Assembly: GCA_019358895.1 (NCBI GenBank)
Contig: JAHHIG010000026.1
Coordinates: forward strand, 1-60,342
Origin: Tildeniella nuda ZEHNDER 1965/U140
Lineage (GTDB): Bacteria > Cyanobacteriota > Cyanobacteriia > Leptolyngbyales > Leptolyngbyaceae
Length of the DNA: 60,342 nucleotides
Direction of reading: 5' to 3'
The notes beneath the pieces were generated by a model. That model made no database searches. It saw only the letters and a list, made by a program, of their open reading frames with translations, and was not told where the DNA came from. Both the position numbers and the translations under genes were made by a program. Positions 8,411 through 18,309 of the stretch are shown in pieces. Position 1 is the stretch's first letter. Every line of letters starts with the position of its first letter.

Positions 8411-9195
8411 CACGAGACAGCCTCCTTCGGCAGCACCTCTCCCGGACAACCCGGTTGACGCTTTGCTTCCAAGTAGTCTGCCATAATTTGCTGGTAGCGA
8501 TCGCGCCCAAACGTAGCGTAGTGACCGGGATAGACTGTTTCGATCGGCAGCTTCTGCAAGCGCTCATAGGTCGAGATGTAGGTGGGAATGTCGCTTCCGG
8601 GTAGTTGGTCGAGCAATTCGCCATCGTAAATAACATCGCCGGAAAAGAGTTCCTGGTTTTTGGCATCGTAGAGGGCAATGCAGCCAGGTGAATGTCCTGG
8701 TAGATGGAGCACTTCAAAGGCACGATCGCCCAGATCCAGCACGTCGCCTTCCTGCAAAAGCTGCGTGGGTTCGGCACTGTGGAGCGTATACTGCATTGCC
8801 GTGAAGCCTGCATAGGGCAATTGCTCGAAGTGCTCATCCAGTACAAAGCCCAATGCTTGAGCGCACACAGCCGCGTGGTTATCGCCCAATCGCAGTGCCT
8901 CTGCTTCGGCGGGATGAATCGCCCTGTGTTCAAATTCGTGCAGTCCGCCTGCATGGTCGAAGTGAATGTGAGACGCGATCGCCAGCAGTGGCTTATCAAT
9001 CAACGCCGCAATATGCTGTCGCAAACTTGCTACGCCTAAGCCTGTGTCGATGAGCAAATCCTGCTTCTGCCCTTTGATGAGCCACAGATTCGCTCGGTTC
9101 CATGCCCAATAGTGTATTTCGCCGATGCAGTAGAGTCCCGGATTAATTTGGCGCGTCGCAAACCAGCGATCGCAGACAGGTTTGGATTTCAGCAC
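8410..9195 (-). CDS. Metallo-beta-lactamase fold hydrolase
   Basis: This 261-residue protein has the metal-binding motif SHIHFDHAGG (HxHxDH), a later HLPGHSPG histidine, the bridging aspartate in LFSGDVIYDG and the terminal YPGHY histidine, so all dinuclear metal ligands of the family are present. These enzymes hydrolyse thioesters, lactones or phosphodiesters; the substrate cannot be assigned. It lies first in a two-gene unit, overlapping the GAF gene by the TGATG junction. Confidence 0.88.
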   Translation of the reverse strand: MLKSKPVCDRWFATRQINPGLYCIGEIHYWAWNRANLWLIKGQKQDLLIDTGLGVASLRQHIAALIDKPLLAIASHIHFDHAGGLHEFEHRAIHPAEAEALRLGDNHAAVCAQALGFVLDEHFEQLPYAGFTAMQYTLHSAEPTQLLQEGDVLDLGDRAFEVLHLPGHSPGCIALYDAKNQELFSGDVIYDGELLDQLPGSDIPTYISTYERLQKLPIETVYPGHYATFGRDRYQQIMADYLEAKRQPGCPGEVLPKEAVS

Positions 9196-9368
9196 GGTTA
9201 GAAGTCTTTGTGCAAAACCATATTATGCCCTTATAACCAAAGGTATGCGCGACGAGAACAGGTAAGTCAGCTCCTATCACACCCTTTAAAGCAACAACGA
9301 TTCAGGCACACCCGACGTAGGTAACTTTTGCAACTGACGATCGCATTAATCAGCGATGCCTCTACAGA

Positions 9369-9662
9369 AAAACTGTCAGGCGATACAATAGGATTGCTCG
9401 GTAGCACAATCGCACTATCAGGCGATACAAAAGGATTGCAACCTGACACACTAGCCTGATCCAGGCGGCACAAAAGGATTGTGACCTGCAACAATGGCAT
9501 TGTCCAGGCAGCACAAAAGAATTGTGACCCGCTACAAAAGGATTGTCGGGTGACACAATCGCATTGCCAGGCGATACAAAAGGATTGCGACCCAACACAA
9601 TGGCATTGTTAGAGAACACAATGGCATTGTCAGAGAACACCATGGCATTGTTCAGGCGACAC
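9369..9662. repeat. Degenerate 21-bp-period tandem array
   Basis: Roughly fourteen imperfect units of about 21 bp follow one another, each with a core like ACACAATGGCATTGT or ATACAAAAGGATTG followed by a variable CAGGCG-type join. Because 21 is a multiple of three, reading frames stay open on the minus strand with NAIV/NPFV heptapeptides, but no start signal or homology supports translation. It occupies about half of the 629-bp gap between the metallo-hydrolase and the helicase; the rest shows nothing recognisable. Confidence 0.75.
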
Positions 9663-9824
9663 TTGTAGGGGCATAGCATTGCCGTGACCCTACAAGCGAT
9701 TGGATCTGTAGCTGTCAGGCTTTAAATCGGTATAAGCTGTGTCAGCCAATCAAGGTATACGCTATTTTTGTAGAGAAGCGTAGAACAACTGAGTCATGGC
9801 GGTCTTACAGCCTTAACGCAACGA

Positions 9825-12248
9825 ATGGACGATCGCCGCTTAGAACCGATTCTCGCCTGGTTTGCACAGCAAGGCTGGCAGCCGTTAGCGTTTCAGGTGG
9901 AAACCTGGCAGGCATATTTGGCGGGTCAGAGCGGCATGATTCAGGTGCCAACGGGTTCTGGCAAAACCTATGCGGCGGTGATGGGAGCGATCGCCGCCAT
10001 TTTAGAAACGCCGGGAATCGGACTGCAACTGCTGTACATTACACCGCTACGAGCGCTATCACGGGATATTGAGCAAGCAATTCGACGACCGATCGACGAA
10101 ATGGGCTGGAATTTACGGGTGGAATCGCGCACCGGAGACACCAGCGCGTCTAAAAAGACCCGGCAACTCAAGAACATGCCGGATATTCTCATTACCACGC
10201 CCGAATCGCTGGCGCTGATGTTGTCGTACAAAGATGCTGCTACACGGTTCAAGTCCCTCCAGGCAGTCATTTTGGACGAGTGGCACGAACTGCTTAGCTC
10301 TAAACGCGGTACGCAAACAGAGTTATGTCTCTCGCATCTCCGGGGGCTACAGCCCAACCTGCAAACCTGGGCAATTTCGGCAACGTTAGGCAATGTGGAA
10401 GAAGCGGCACAGGTGGCGATCGGTCTCAACCAGCAACCCGTCATCGTGCGATCGAACCTGAATCGCCAAACCATCATCAAGAGTGTCTTGCCAACGTCCG
10501 TCGATACGTTTCCCTGGGCAGGGCATCTGGGATTGAGGCTGTATGAGGAACTGGTCGAGGCATTAGATATCAATATATCTACGCTTATTTTCACCAACAC
10601 GCGCTCCCAGGCGGAACGGTGGTATCAGGCGCTCACCTTCGCGCTGCCAGATGACATCGATCGCATTGCGTTGCATCACGGTTCCATCTCTGTTGTAGAA
10701 CGGGAAGCGATCGAAGCGGGACTCAAAGCAGGTGACATCAAATGGGTTGTGTGTACTTCATCGCTGGATTTGGGCGTGGATTTTCAACCTGTTGAGCAGG
10801 TCGTCCAAATTGGCAGCGCGAAGAATCTTGCCCGGTTATTGCAACGAGCAGGGCGATCGGCACACGTCCCCGAAGGCACCTCCGAAATTTTGTTTCTGCC
10901 TACCAATGCGCTAGAACTCCTCGAAATTTCTGCGTTTCGCAATGGTTTGAAAGCAGGCGATATTGAAGCACGACGATCGCTCCACAAACCCTATGATGTG
11001 CTAATTCAACACTTAATTACACTCGCTTGTGGCGATGGCTTTACAGTTACAGAAACACTTGGTGATATCAGACAATCTGCTTCCTACGCTGCTTTAACCG
11101 ATGAAGAATTTGTGTGGATACTGGAGTTTATCATTCAAGGTGGCAAGTGTTTGAGCGCCTATCCCAACTACAAAAAAGTGATTTTGGAGGGCGATCGCTA
11201 CGTTATAGCCAATCCGCAAATTGCTCGTATGCATCGTATGAGCATTGGCACGATTACATCCAATCAAGCGGTGCGAGTACGCTACATGAATCAGAAAGAT
11301 ATCGGCACCGTTGAAGAAGGCTTTGCCTCTAAACTTAAGAAAGGAGATGTCTTCTTTTTTGCTGGGAAACAGCTTGAGTTTTTCATGATGAAAGATATGA
11401 CGGTTTATGTGAAAGGCACTAAGAAAACGTCAACCGTCACCCCGATCTGGACAGGCGGAAATCTGTCGATTTCAGACTCGTTGAGTACGCATTTAAGGAG
11501 TGAAATTGCCTGTGTCAAGCAAAAGGCGGCGCTAAATCGTGAACTCGAATGTATTGCACCGATTCTGTTAGCGCAGGCACGAATATCCTACTTGCCATCT
11601 CCCGGTGAACTGCTTATTGAAATCTGTAAGACGCGCGAAGGTCAGCATTTGTACGTCTTTCCCTTTGAAGGGCGCTTTGTCCATGAAGGGTTAGGTTTTC
11701 TGTGGGGCTATCGTTTTGCCAACCAGCAAAAGACAACTTTAACGATTTCAGTCAACGACTATGGCTTTGAGATTTTAGCACCCGCTGACTATCCCTTCAA
11801 AGACTTATTTTCGTCACAGTTTTTTGCGTCGGATGCACTTGAGGATGAGCTGAAGGCAAGCATTAATATCTCAGAGCTAACCAGTCGTAAGTTTCGTGGC
11901 ATCGCTCAAGTAGCAGGACTTGTTTTTCAAGGCTATCCATCTGCAAAGAAAACGTCGGGTCAACTACAGGTAAGCTCTTCACTGATTTACGAAGTTTTTT
12001 CTAAGTATGAGCCGGATAATCTGTTATTGAAACAGGCAGAGCAGGAAGTATTAAATCAACAGCTTGAAGCACACCGATTAGCTAAAACGCTCGATCGCCT
12101 AAACACCTTAATGACGATCTGGCAAGAAACCAAGCGACCGTCACCCTTTGCCTTTCCATTGCTCATTGAGCGACTCAGCTCACGGTTGTCAAATGAAGGC
12201 TTGTTAGATCGTATTGAGCGTTTGAAAAAACAGTGGGAAAAGAAATAA
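9825..12248 (+). CDS. Lhr-like DEXH-box helicase (ligase-associated DNA damage response type)
   Basis: The 807-residue protein has a helicase core: Walker A TGSGKT (residues 43-48), DEWH box (151-154), SATLGN motif III, and motif VI QRAGRSAHVP. The C-terminal half carries the winged-helix and Lhr-type extension. Its length and its partner place it in the group called ligase-associated DNA damage response DEXH helicases, which usually neighbours a DNA ligase, an exonuclease and PdeM. Here only PdeM is adjacent. The stop codon overlaps the next start (TAATG), indicating coupled translation. Confidence 0.9.
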   Translation: MDDRRLEPILAWFAQQGWQPLAFQVETWQAYLAGQSGMIQVPTGSGKTYAAVMGAIAAILETPGIGLQLLYITPLRALSRDIEQAIRRPIDEMGWNLRVESRTGDTSASKKTRQLKNMPDILITTPESLALMLSYKDAATRFKSLQAVILDEWHELLSSKRGTQTELCLSHLRGLQPNLQTWAISATLGNVEEAAQVAIGLNQQPVIVRSNLNRQTIIKSVLPTSVDTFPWAGHLGLRLYEELVEALDINISTLIFTNTRSQAERWYQALTFALPDDIDRIALHHGSISVVEREAIEAGLKAGDIKWVVCTSSLDLGVDFQPVEQVVQIGSAKNLARLLQRAGRSAHVPEGTSEILFLPTNALELLEISAFRNGLKAGDIEARRSLHKPYDVLIQHLITLACGDGFTVTETLGDIRQSASYAALTDEEFVWILEFIIQGGKCLSAYPNYKKVILEGDRYVIANPQIARMHRMSIGTITSNQAVRVRYMNQKDIGTVEEGFASKLKKGDVFFFAGKQLEFFMMKDMTVYVKGTKKTSTVTPIWTGGNLSISDSLSTHLRSEIACVKQKAALNRELECIAPILLAQARISYLPSPGELLIEICKTREGQHLYVFPFEGRFVHEGLGFLWGYRFANQQKTTLTISVNDYGFEILAPADYPFKDLFSSQFFASDALEDELKASINISELTSRKFRGIAQVAGLVFQGYPSAKKTSGQLQVSSSLIYEVFSKYEPDNLLLKQAEQEVLNQQLEAHRLAKTLDRLNTLMTIWQETKRPSPFAFPLLIERLSSRLSNEGLLDRIERLKKQWEKK

Positions 12249-12895
12249 TGCAAATCACTGTTTTAGGAACCGAACTGCAATTATTGCCAGAAAAAGCGAT
12301 CTATGTTGAGCATCTGCAAATGCTGCTTGTTTCCGATGTGCATTTGGGGAAATCTGAAACGTTTCAGGCAGCAGGTATTCCCATTTCCAATCGAGTGAAT
12401 CAAGACTCGCTCGATCGCTTGCAAGCTCTCTGCCTCAAAATGCAGCCAAAGACCTTAATCATCTTGGGCGATCTGTTTCATTCTCGCTTTTCTCTCGTCA
12501 AAGAGGTGTTGGATGGCTGGTCACGTTTTTTAGATGCGATCGATCTAGAGGTCAAGCTCATCATCGGCAATCACGATCGCGCCCTCATCAATAGCCTCAG
12601 CCAGCTTTCCATCACCTGTTTTACCGATGCTCTCCAGTGCGATCGTCTTTTACTGAGTCATGAGCCATGTTCGCAGCCAAAAGCACTGAATATCTGTGGT
12701 CACATCCATCCCTGTGTGCGGCTCAGGACAAAATTGGACAACCTGCGTCTGCCGTGTTTTTACCTGGAACAGCAACAAAAGCGCCTCGTACTGCCCTCAT
12801 TTGGAGCCTTTACAGGTGGCTACGAAGTTGAGCTGAAGCCCGGTTCAACTGCCTATGTCATTGCTGAAAATACAGTCGTAGCGTTTGAGGGTTAG
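12248..12895 (+). CDS. pdeM: Ligase-associated DNA damage response phosphoesterase PdeM
   Basis: The ATG overlaps the helicase stop as TAATG and starts MQITVLGTELQLL. The 215-residue protein has all calcineurin-like phosphoesterase motifs: SDVHLGKSE, LGDLFHSR, IGNHDR, LLSHEP and CGHIHP. PdeM is a predicted metal-dependent endonuclease or phosphodiesterase acting with the Lhr-type helicase in DNA repair. The ligase and beta-CASP/Mre11-like exonuclease often found with this pair are not in this window. Confidence 0.88.
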   Translation: MQITVLGTELQLLPEKAIYVEHLQMLLVSDVHLGKSETFQAAGIPISNRVNQDSLDRLQALCLKMQPKTLIILGDLFHSRFSLVKEVLDGWSRFLDAIDLEVKLIIGNHDRALINSLSQLSITCFTDALQCDRLLLSHEPCSQPKALNICGHIHPCVRLRTKLDNLRLPCFYLEQQQKRLVLPSFGAFTGGYEVELKPGSTAYVIAENTVVAFEG

Positions 12896-13042
12896 CGTAA
12901 GTCTGTAACAGAAACACGCTTGTACGAAAGGGTTATAGCAACAAAGCGAGACCGTAGCCACAACTATCTTTTCCACACTCATCAAAGCGCCAATTGAGTG
13001 AGGATAGTACTTACGCTGTCGAAACGGGAAAGTGCGTAGCGT

Positions 13043-14236
13043 TCACCGATTAGGCTTTTCAGGTAGTAATCCCAACTGTTTGAGGGTGTCGGTATCGTAA
13101 TTGGCTTGTCGCCAGTATCGGGCTTCTTTAATTTGCGCTGTTGCAGTGCCAATTGTGCTCCTGAGGTTAGCGTTTTGGAAGTTAGCACCATAGAGGTAGG
13201 CAGAGAGAAGGTTAGCACCATAAAGACTGGCAGAGAAGAGATTAGCACTGTGGAGACTGGCAAAGAAAAGATCGGCTCTATAGAGGTCGGCACCATTAAG
13301 GTTGGCGTTGAACAGGTTAGCATAGCCGAGGTTAGCACGATTGAGGTCAGCTCTATAAAGGTTGGCAGCACTGAGGTTGGCGTTGAAGAGGGTGACACTG
13401 CTAAGATTAGCGCTGCTAAGATTGGCGTTGCTAAGATTGGCGCTGCTAAGATTGGCGCTGCTGAGATTGGCACTGCTGAGATTGGCACCTTGAAGGTCAG
13501 CATTGTTGAGCTTGGTATTGCTGAGATTGGCACTGCTGAGATTGGCACCTTGAAGGTCAGCACGGTTAAGGTCGGTGTTGGTTAAGTTCAACTTTTGCTC
13601 CTCTGGATGATTTGTCACTTTTCGTCGCCCAATTACTGTTAGTGCCGATTGCACGTCAGTTGGAATGAGCTTTAGCTTTTTGTCCTTCGATGACCTATTC
13701 CTAACAAAAGCTGTCAACACTTCCATAACCGTCCTGTAATCTTTAGGTGAATCGTTCGCAATTCGCTCCAGCGAGAGGATCGCACCAATTCGAACATCGA
13801 TCTCCTTACTCCCTAAGTGTTCCACAGCCTTCGCAGAGCGGTCAGTAACGAGCTTTTCATTGTTGAGTTGTCGTTCTTCTTGTGCTGCTTCTAGTTGCGC
13901 TTGACCAGTGCGATATGTAAGGTATAACCCCAATCCCGCAAGGAATGTCGCCAACACACCAAATGCCGAAATCATGACCTTTACCACGTCCAAAGCGGCA
14001 CTTGGTGTCTCAGCAGTAAAGGCTAGTCGTAACAACCGCTTAATTTTCCAAAAGGGCGATCGCTCTCGTTGCAGTGCCTCAATTGCCGCCTGCCAATGTT
14101 CTTCGGCTGAACGTTCAGGCTGAGCTTGCCAGAGGGCATACGCACGATCGCGGATTTGCTCGTCTGTAAAGGGAAGGAGCTTGGGTTTAAAAGAGCGTTT
14201 CAGTCTCTGCACTCGCGTGACTCGATATTTCGTCAC
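13043..14236 (-). CDS. Pentapeptide-repeat membrane protein with N-terminal DUF2934-like segment
   Basis: The 397-residue protein starts with an IRDRAYALWQ...EHWQAA stretch resembling DUF2934, then one hydrophobic helix (about residues 88-108, VVKVMISAFGVLATFLAGLGLYL), a coiled coil, and from about residue 222 more than twenty A(D/N)LXX pentapeptides that form a right-handed beta-helix. The region before the repeats (RSAKAVEHLGSKEIDVRIGAILSLERIA) is typical of cyanobacterial membrane-anchored pentapeptide proteins. Function is unknown; the helix is probably a protein-binding surface. The repetitive codons keep both other strands open, which explains an overlapping antisense frame. Confidence 0.87.
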   Translation of the reverse strand: MTKYRVTRVQRLKRSFKPKLLPFTDEQIRDRAYALWQAQPERSAEEHWQAAIEALQRERSPFWKIKRLLRLAFTAETPSAALDVVKVMISAFGVLATFLAGLGLYLTYRTGQAQLEAAQEERQLNNEKLVTDRSAKAVEHLGSKEIDVRIGAILSLERIANDSPKDYRTVMEVLTAFVRNRSSKDKKLKLIPTDVQSALTVIGRRKVTNHPEEQKLNLTNTDLNRADLQGANLSSANLSNTKLNNADLQGANLSSANLSSANLSSANLSNANLSSANLSSVTLFNANLSAANLYRADLNRANLGYANLFNANLNGADLYRADLFFASLHSANLFSASLYGANLLSAYLYGANFQNANLRSTIGTATAQIKEARYWRQANYDTDTLKQLGLLPEKPNR

Positions 14237-14344
14237 CGCAAATTTAGCCTAAATCAGTTACGTTGCGTGGACAATGTCTGAGTTTCAACGCAAGAATTTT
14301 GCTGGCAGCCAACATACTTTCGCTAACCCTGTCTTAGCGATCGC

Positions 14345-15337
14345 CTAACGGAACATGCTGCTCACAGAGGTATCTTCGTGGATGCGCCAGATGGTTTCGC
14401 CCAGCAAATTGGCGACGGAAAGCACCGTGAGTTGTGGGAAGCGATCGCCATCTGGAATGGGGATCGTATTCGTCACAATTACCTCTTCAAAGAGACCGTT
14501 AGAGAGGCGTTCGATCGCGGGTGGTGAAAAGACGGCATGGGTAGCACAGGCGTAGACTTGCCGTGCGCCTTCCTGCTTCAAGAGCCGTGCGCCTTCAATA
14601 ATCGTGCCTGCGGTGTCGATCATGTCATCAACCAGGACGGCAGTTTTACCAGACACATCACCGATCAGATTCATCACTTCTGCCACATTGTGAGCCTGTC
14701 GCCGCTTATCAATAATCGCCAGTGGCGCATCATCCAGCTTTTTGGCAAACGCTCGTGCCCGTGCTACGCCACCCACATCGGGCGAAACAACAACCAGATC
14801 AGACAGTTGCTTGCTCGAAAGATAATCGATCAGCGTCGGCGAACCGTACACATGATCGAGCGGAATATCAAAATAGCCCTGAATCTGCGCTGAGTGTAAA
14901 TCCATTGCCAATACCCGATTGGCACCTGCCTGCGTAATCAGGTTTGCTACCAGCTTGGCGCTGATCGACTCTCGCCCTGCTGTTTTACGATCTGCCCTGG
15001 CATAGCCGTAATACGGCATCACTGCTGTAATCTGCCGTGCCGATGCGCGACGACAGGCATCGATCATAATCAGCAGTTCCATAATGTTGTCATTCACCGG
15101 ACGGCACGTTGGTTGCAGCAAGTACACATCACAACCCCGGATCGATTCCTGGATTTGAATGTAGAGCTCGCCATCAGCAAACCGCTTTCGCACCATAGGG
15201 CTAAGATCCATGCCCAGATAGCGTGCAACCTCCTTGGAGAGAGGCATATTGGCTGAACCAGAGAGGAGCCGTAACCGATTTTGGTCACTAAGAGACGGCA
15301 GAGCAGCTTGAGGAGTAAGAGTTGCAGAGCGGATCAC
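14345..15337 (-). CDS. prs: Ribose-phosphate pyrophosphokinase
   Basis: The 330-residue enzyme makes PRPP from ribose 5-phosphate and ATP, feeding nucleotide, histidine and tryptophan synthesis. Diagnostic segments are YLGMDLSPMVRKRFADGE near the N-terminus, the flexible-loop and divalent-cation site MDLHSAQIQGYFDIP, and the PRPP-binding loop VLVDDMIDTAGTI. Full family length. Transcribed alone and divergently from yqeY. Confidence 0.96.
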   Translation of the reverse strand: MIRSATLTPQAALPSLSDQNRLRLLSGSANMPLSKEVARYLGMDLSPMVRKRFADGELYIQIQESIRGCDVYLLQPTCRPVNDNIMELLIMIDACRRASARQITAVMPYYGYARADRKTAGRESISAKLVANLITQAGANRVLAMDLHSAQIQGYFDIPLDHVYGSPTLIDYLSSKQLSDLVVVSPDVGGVARARAFAKKLDDAPLAIIDKRRQAHNVAEVMNLIGDVSGKTAVLVDDMIDTAGTIIEGARLLKQEGARQVYACATHAVFSPPAIERLSNGLFEEVIVTNTIPIPDGDRFPQLTVLSVANLLGETIWRIHEDTSVSSMFR

Positions 15338-15745
15338 GGCGTATCCTCGAACGTAGTCATCGCAATATTACCATTCGGATTTGAAAACGGACTTCAGGAT
15401 ATACCCTTGGAAAAGTGACGTACAGCGTTCCAAAAAGTCAGGCGAACGAGAAGGGCTTGAGAGAGCTTACGATCGTACACTAACCTGATTCAACCAGTGC
15501 AAAAACGCTTAGCCTGAACCATTGTCACCCACTCAGCAGACAGTTAAAGTCGCCTACTCTATAGCTCCCTATTTTCCATTGATCTAAAAAAAATAAATCA
15601 GTGGATTTACACAAAACACCATTACGATTTTATGCAATGTGCACGTACTGTTGACAACCGCCGATCGTCCTCACCCAACTGGTGCGCTGATACAGTCACA
15701 TTAATCGCTTCATCAAGCCTCACTAGCACACAAAGGAACAAAAGC
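15338..15745. other. Intergenic region between divergent prs and yqeY
   Basis: No gene, repeat or structured element was recognised in these 408 bases. It must contain both promoters. A TTTACA at about 15608 followed 17 bp later by TTTATG is a weak candidate -35/-10 for yqeY, not convincing on its own. Confidence 0.4.
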
Positions 15746-16204
15746 ATGAGTTTGAAAGATCGCATTGGCGAAGATATTAAAACCGCCATGAAAGCAAAAG
15801 ACAAAGTGCGGCTAGAAACCGTGCGGAGTATCAAAAAAGTCATTCTAGAAAAGGAATCCAGCGTTCGTCCGTTGGGGCAAGAAAGCTTGACAGAGGCGCA
15901 GGAAATCGAAGTGCTGGTGCAGTTGGCAAAGCAGCGACGAGATTCGATCGCCCAATATCAGCAGGCGAACCGCGCCGATTTAGCCGATCAGGAAGCTCAG
16001 GAATTGGCGATTCTGGAAGAGTATCTACCCAAGCAACTGTCAGATGAGGAGATTGCCACTGCTATTGATCAAATCATTGCTCAAGTAGGTGCTACGTCTG
16101 CGAAAGACATGGGTAAGGTCATGAGTCCAGTCATGCAGCAGCTTAAAGGCAAGGCAGATGGCAAAAAAGTACAAGATCTGGTGAAAGCGAAGTTGGGTGG
16201 TTGA
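15746..16204 (+). CDS. GatB/YqeY domain protein
   Basis: The ATG of MSLKDRIGEDIKTAMKAKDK is preceded by AAAGGAAC, a good ribosome-binding site, so it is preferred to a start 114 bp upstream. The 152-residue product matches the YqeY family throughout: RLETVRSIKKVILEKE, then LEEYLPKQLSDEE and the C-terminal GKVMSPVMQQLKGKADGKKV. The domain is related to the tRNA-binding tail of GatB, and free-standing YqeY proteins may interact with tRNA, but the role is not established. Confidence 0.93.
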   Translation: MSLKDRIGEDIKTAMKAKDKVRLETVRSIKKVILEKESSVRPLGQESLTEAQEIEVLVQLAKQRRDSIAQYQQANRADLADQEAQELAILEEYLPKQLSDEEIATAIDQIIAQVGATSAKDMGKVMSPVMQQLKGKADGKKVQDLVKAKLGG

Positions 16205-16271
16205 CACTCACGGTCGATCGCCACACCTTGTCTGCCAGAATAAGAGAGCTAGACGCTAGAAAGATTCCGCT

Positions 16272-18158
16272 ATGCGACCACCGATCCCTATTGGCACCAC
16301 ATTACAGAACCGTTACCGCATCCTCAGCGTCTTGGGTCAAGGAGGGTTTGGTCGCACCTACCTGGCAGAAGACCAGGGGCGGTTTAACGAACTCTGCGCG
16401 CTAAAAGAACTGATCCCAGCACAGGGAGGCGCTTATGCCCTGGACAAGTCTAAAGAACTCTTCCAGCGAGAAGCGCAAATTCTCTACCAAATTCAGCATC
16501 CCCAAATTCCTCAGTTTCGAGCCACGTTTGAGGAAGACCAACGTCTGTTCTTAGTCCAGGATTACGTGGAAGGACAAACCTATCGAGCGTTGTTAGAGCA
16601 GCGTCAGGTGCAGGGGGTAGCGTTTTCAGAACCAGAGGTGTTGCAACTCATGCGGCAGCTTTTGCCAGTGCTGGCTCACATCCATAGCAAAGGCATTATC
16701 CACCGCGACATTGCCCCAGACAACATCATGCTACGGCAACAGGATGGCAAACCCGTCTTAATTGACTTCGGTGTGGTGAAAGAATTAGCGACACGGTTTC
16801 AATCGCCGAACCTGACGGCACAGAATACGACAGTTGGTAAGCCAGGGTTTGCGCCCAGTGAACAGATGCAGTCGGGACGGGCGTATCCTAGCAGCGACTT
16901 GTACTCGCTGGCAGTAACCGCCGTTGTACTGCTAACGGGACGAGAGCCACAAACCTTGCTGGATGATGCGACGCTGACCTGGTACTGGCAGCGCTGGGTA
17001 ACGGTCACTCCAGGCTTTGCCCAGGTTCTTAACAAAATGCTGAGCTATCGTCCAGACGATCGCTTTCAGTCAGTTGCCGAAGTGGTGCAGGCACTCCAGG
17101 CACCCACACCTGCTGCCTCTACGCCGCCTCCCTACCAGCCACCCGCTCAGACAGCCGTACCATCGACTCCAAACGTTTCCCACATGGCAACGATGGCGGT
17201 CGGACGACAGCCCGATCCGCTGCCAGTGACTGCAAGCCCCAGTCGGAACGTGCCGATCGTGCCTGCGCCTCGTAGCTCCGTTTGGGACGATCCATTAGCG
17301 GTGGTTGCGATCGGGCTAGGGTTAGTAGTGCTCACAGGTGTTGGCACCTGGGCAGTCGTGCGGGCAGTGCTTAACAACCAGCCCACGCCATCGCCTACGC
17401 CGACGCTGACTACATCATTCAGCCCAACTCCGACGTTCTCGCCGACGCTCACACCAACACCGAAACCCACGAATGAGCCTGTCGCCTACAGCCAAACGCT
17501 CGATATCAGCCCTGATACAAAGGTGACCAAAACAGGTACGCTGCGATCGAACGAAACCGTCAATTACATTCTCGCTGGCGAACAGGGACAGCAGTTAAGC
17601 GCTGTTATTTCAGGTGAAGGGATGCTGATGTCCTTGCTGGGTCCCGATCGACAGCCTCTGAGTGGTCAGTCTAGTCGGGTTTCGCTCTGGCAAGGGACGC
17701 TGCCTTACACAGGTAACTACTACATTCAACTTAGCCCAGTCAAAGGGCTGGACAGGAGCGACTATCGGCTGGATGTCAACCTCAGACGCGCTGCCACTCC
17801 CACCCCAACGCCAACCGAAACAACACCATCGCCCAGTCCATCACCAGCAACACCAACGGTTCAACGTCACCGTGTGCGCTTTGAGTCTGGGCAAACGGCA
17901 ACAACCGTGAGCGATCGTGCCACCCCCCAGCTCATTCACCGCTATCTGCTCAGAGCAACGGAAGGACAGATCTTCAAAGCTGCGGTGCGTGATGGTTCCG
18001 TCACGCTCAATATTTCCACCCCCGATGGGCAACCGATTCAGGCGGCATCCAACGTCCTGTCGTGGGAAGATCAGTTGCCCATGAGCGGTACCTACCAGGT
18101 TGATGTCATCGCAGCTCAGGACACAAATTTCAGCCTGGATATTAGTATTCGGAACTAG
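16272..18158 (+). CDS. Membrane-anchored Ser/Thr protein kinase
   Basis: The 628-residue protein has a full kinase domain (about 15-280): glycine loop GQGGFG (22-27), Lys45 in ALKE, catalytic HRDIAPDN (144-151), DFG (165-167) and the SEQ activation segment. A Pro/Thr linker, one transmembrane helix (about 342-366) and a second Thr/Pro linker follow. The extracytoplasmic part holds two beta-rich repeats of about 95 residues each that resemble bacterial PPC-type pre-peptidase domains. It is probably a surface-sensing kinase. A paralogue with lost catalytic residues lies at 41.15 kb. Confidence 0.92.
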   Translation: MRPPIPIGTTLQNRYRILSVLGQGGFGRTYLAEDQGRFNELCALKELIPAQGGAYALDKSKELFQREAQILYQIQHPQIPQFRATFEEDQRLFLVQDYVEGQTYRALLEQRQVQGVAFSEPEVLQLMRQLLPVLAHIHSKGIIHRDIAPDNIMLRQQDGKPVLIDFGVVKELATRFQSPNLTAQNTTVGKPGFAPSEQMQSGRAYPSSDLYSLAVTAVVLLTGREPQTLLDDATLTWYWQRWVTVTPGFAQVLNKMLSYRPDDRFQSVAEVVQALQAPTPAASTPPPYQPPAQTAVPSTPNVSHMATMAVGRQPDPLPVTASPSRNVPIVPAPRSSVWDDPLAVVAIGLGLVVLTGVGTWAVVRAVLNNQPTPSPTPTLTTSFSPTPTFSPTLTPTPKPTNEPVAYSQTLDISPDTKVTKTGTLRSNETVNYILAGEQGQQLSAVISGEGMLMSLLGPDRQPLSGQSSRVSLWQGTLPYTGNYYIQLSPVKGLDRSDYRLDVNLRRAATPTPTPTETTPSPSPSPATPTVQRHRVRFESGQTATTVSDRATPQLIHRYLLRATEGQIFKAAVRDGSVTLNISTPDGQPIQAASNVLSWEDQLPMSGTYQVDVIAAQDTNFSLDISIRN

Positions 18159-18309
18159 AATAGTTACTGGTTGTTAGTTTTTGGTTGTTAGACGATGTCC
18201 GTCTGTAAGCGGGCGATCGACCCATCATTGACGGTCTTGCTAATGCCACTCAGCCTATCTCATTCTTTTCATGCCTGACTAATAGCCAATAACTAACAAC
18301 TAACAACTC

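Noticed and set aside
9369-9662. Array considered as CRISPR or as an iteron origin
   Set aside because: Blocks are degenerate with no spacers, and no replication initiator or DnaA-box cluster is present nearby.
13106-13585. 159-codon plus-strand frame opposite the pentapeptide-repeat gene
   Set aside because: The repetitive 15-bp codon pattern keeps the complementary strand open (EVSTIEVG-type repeats); the minus strand has the A(D/N)LXX motif.
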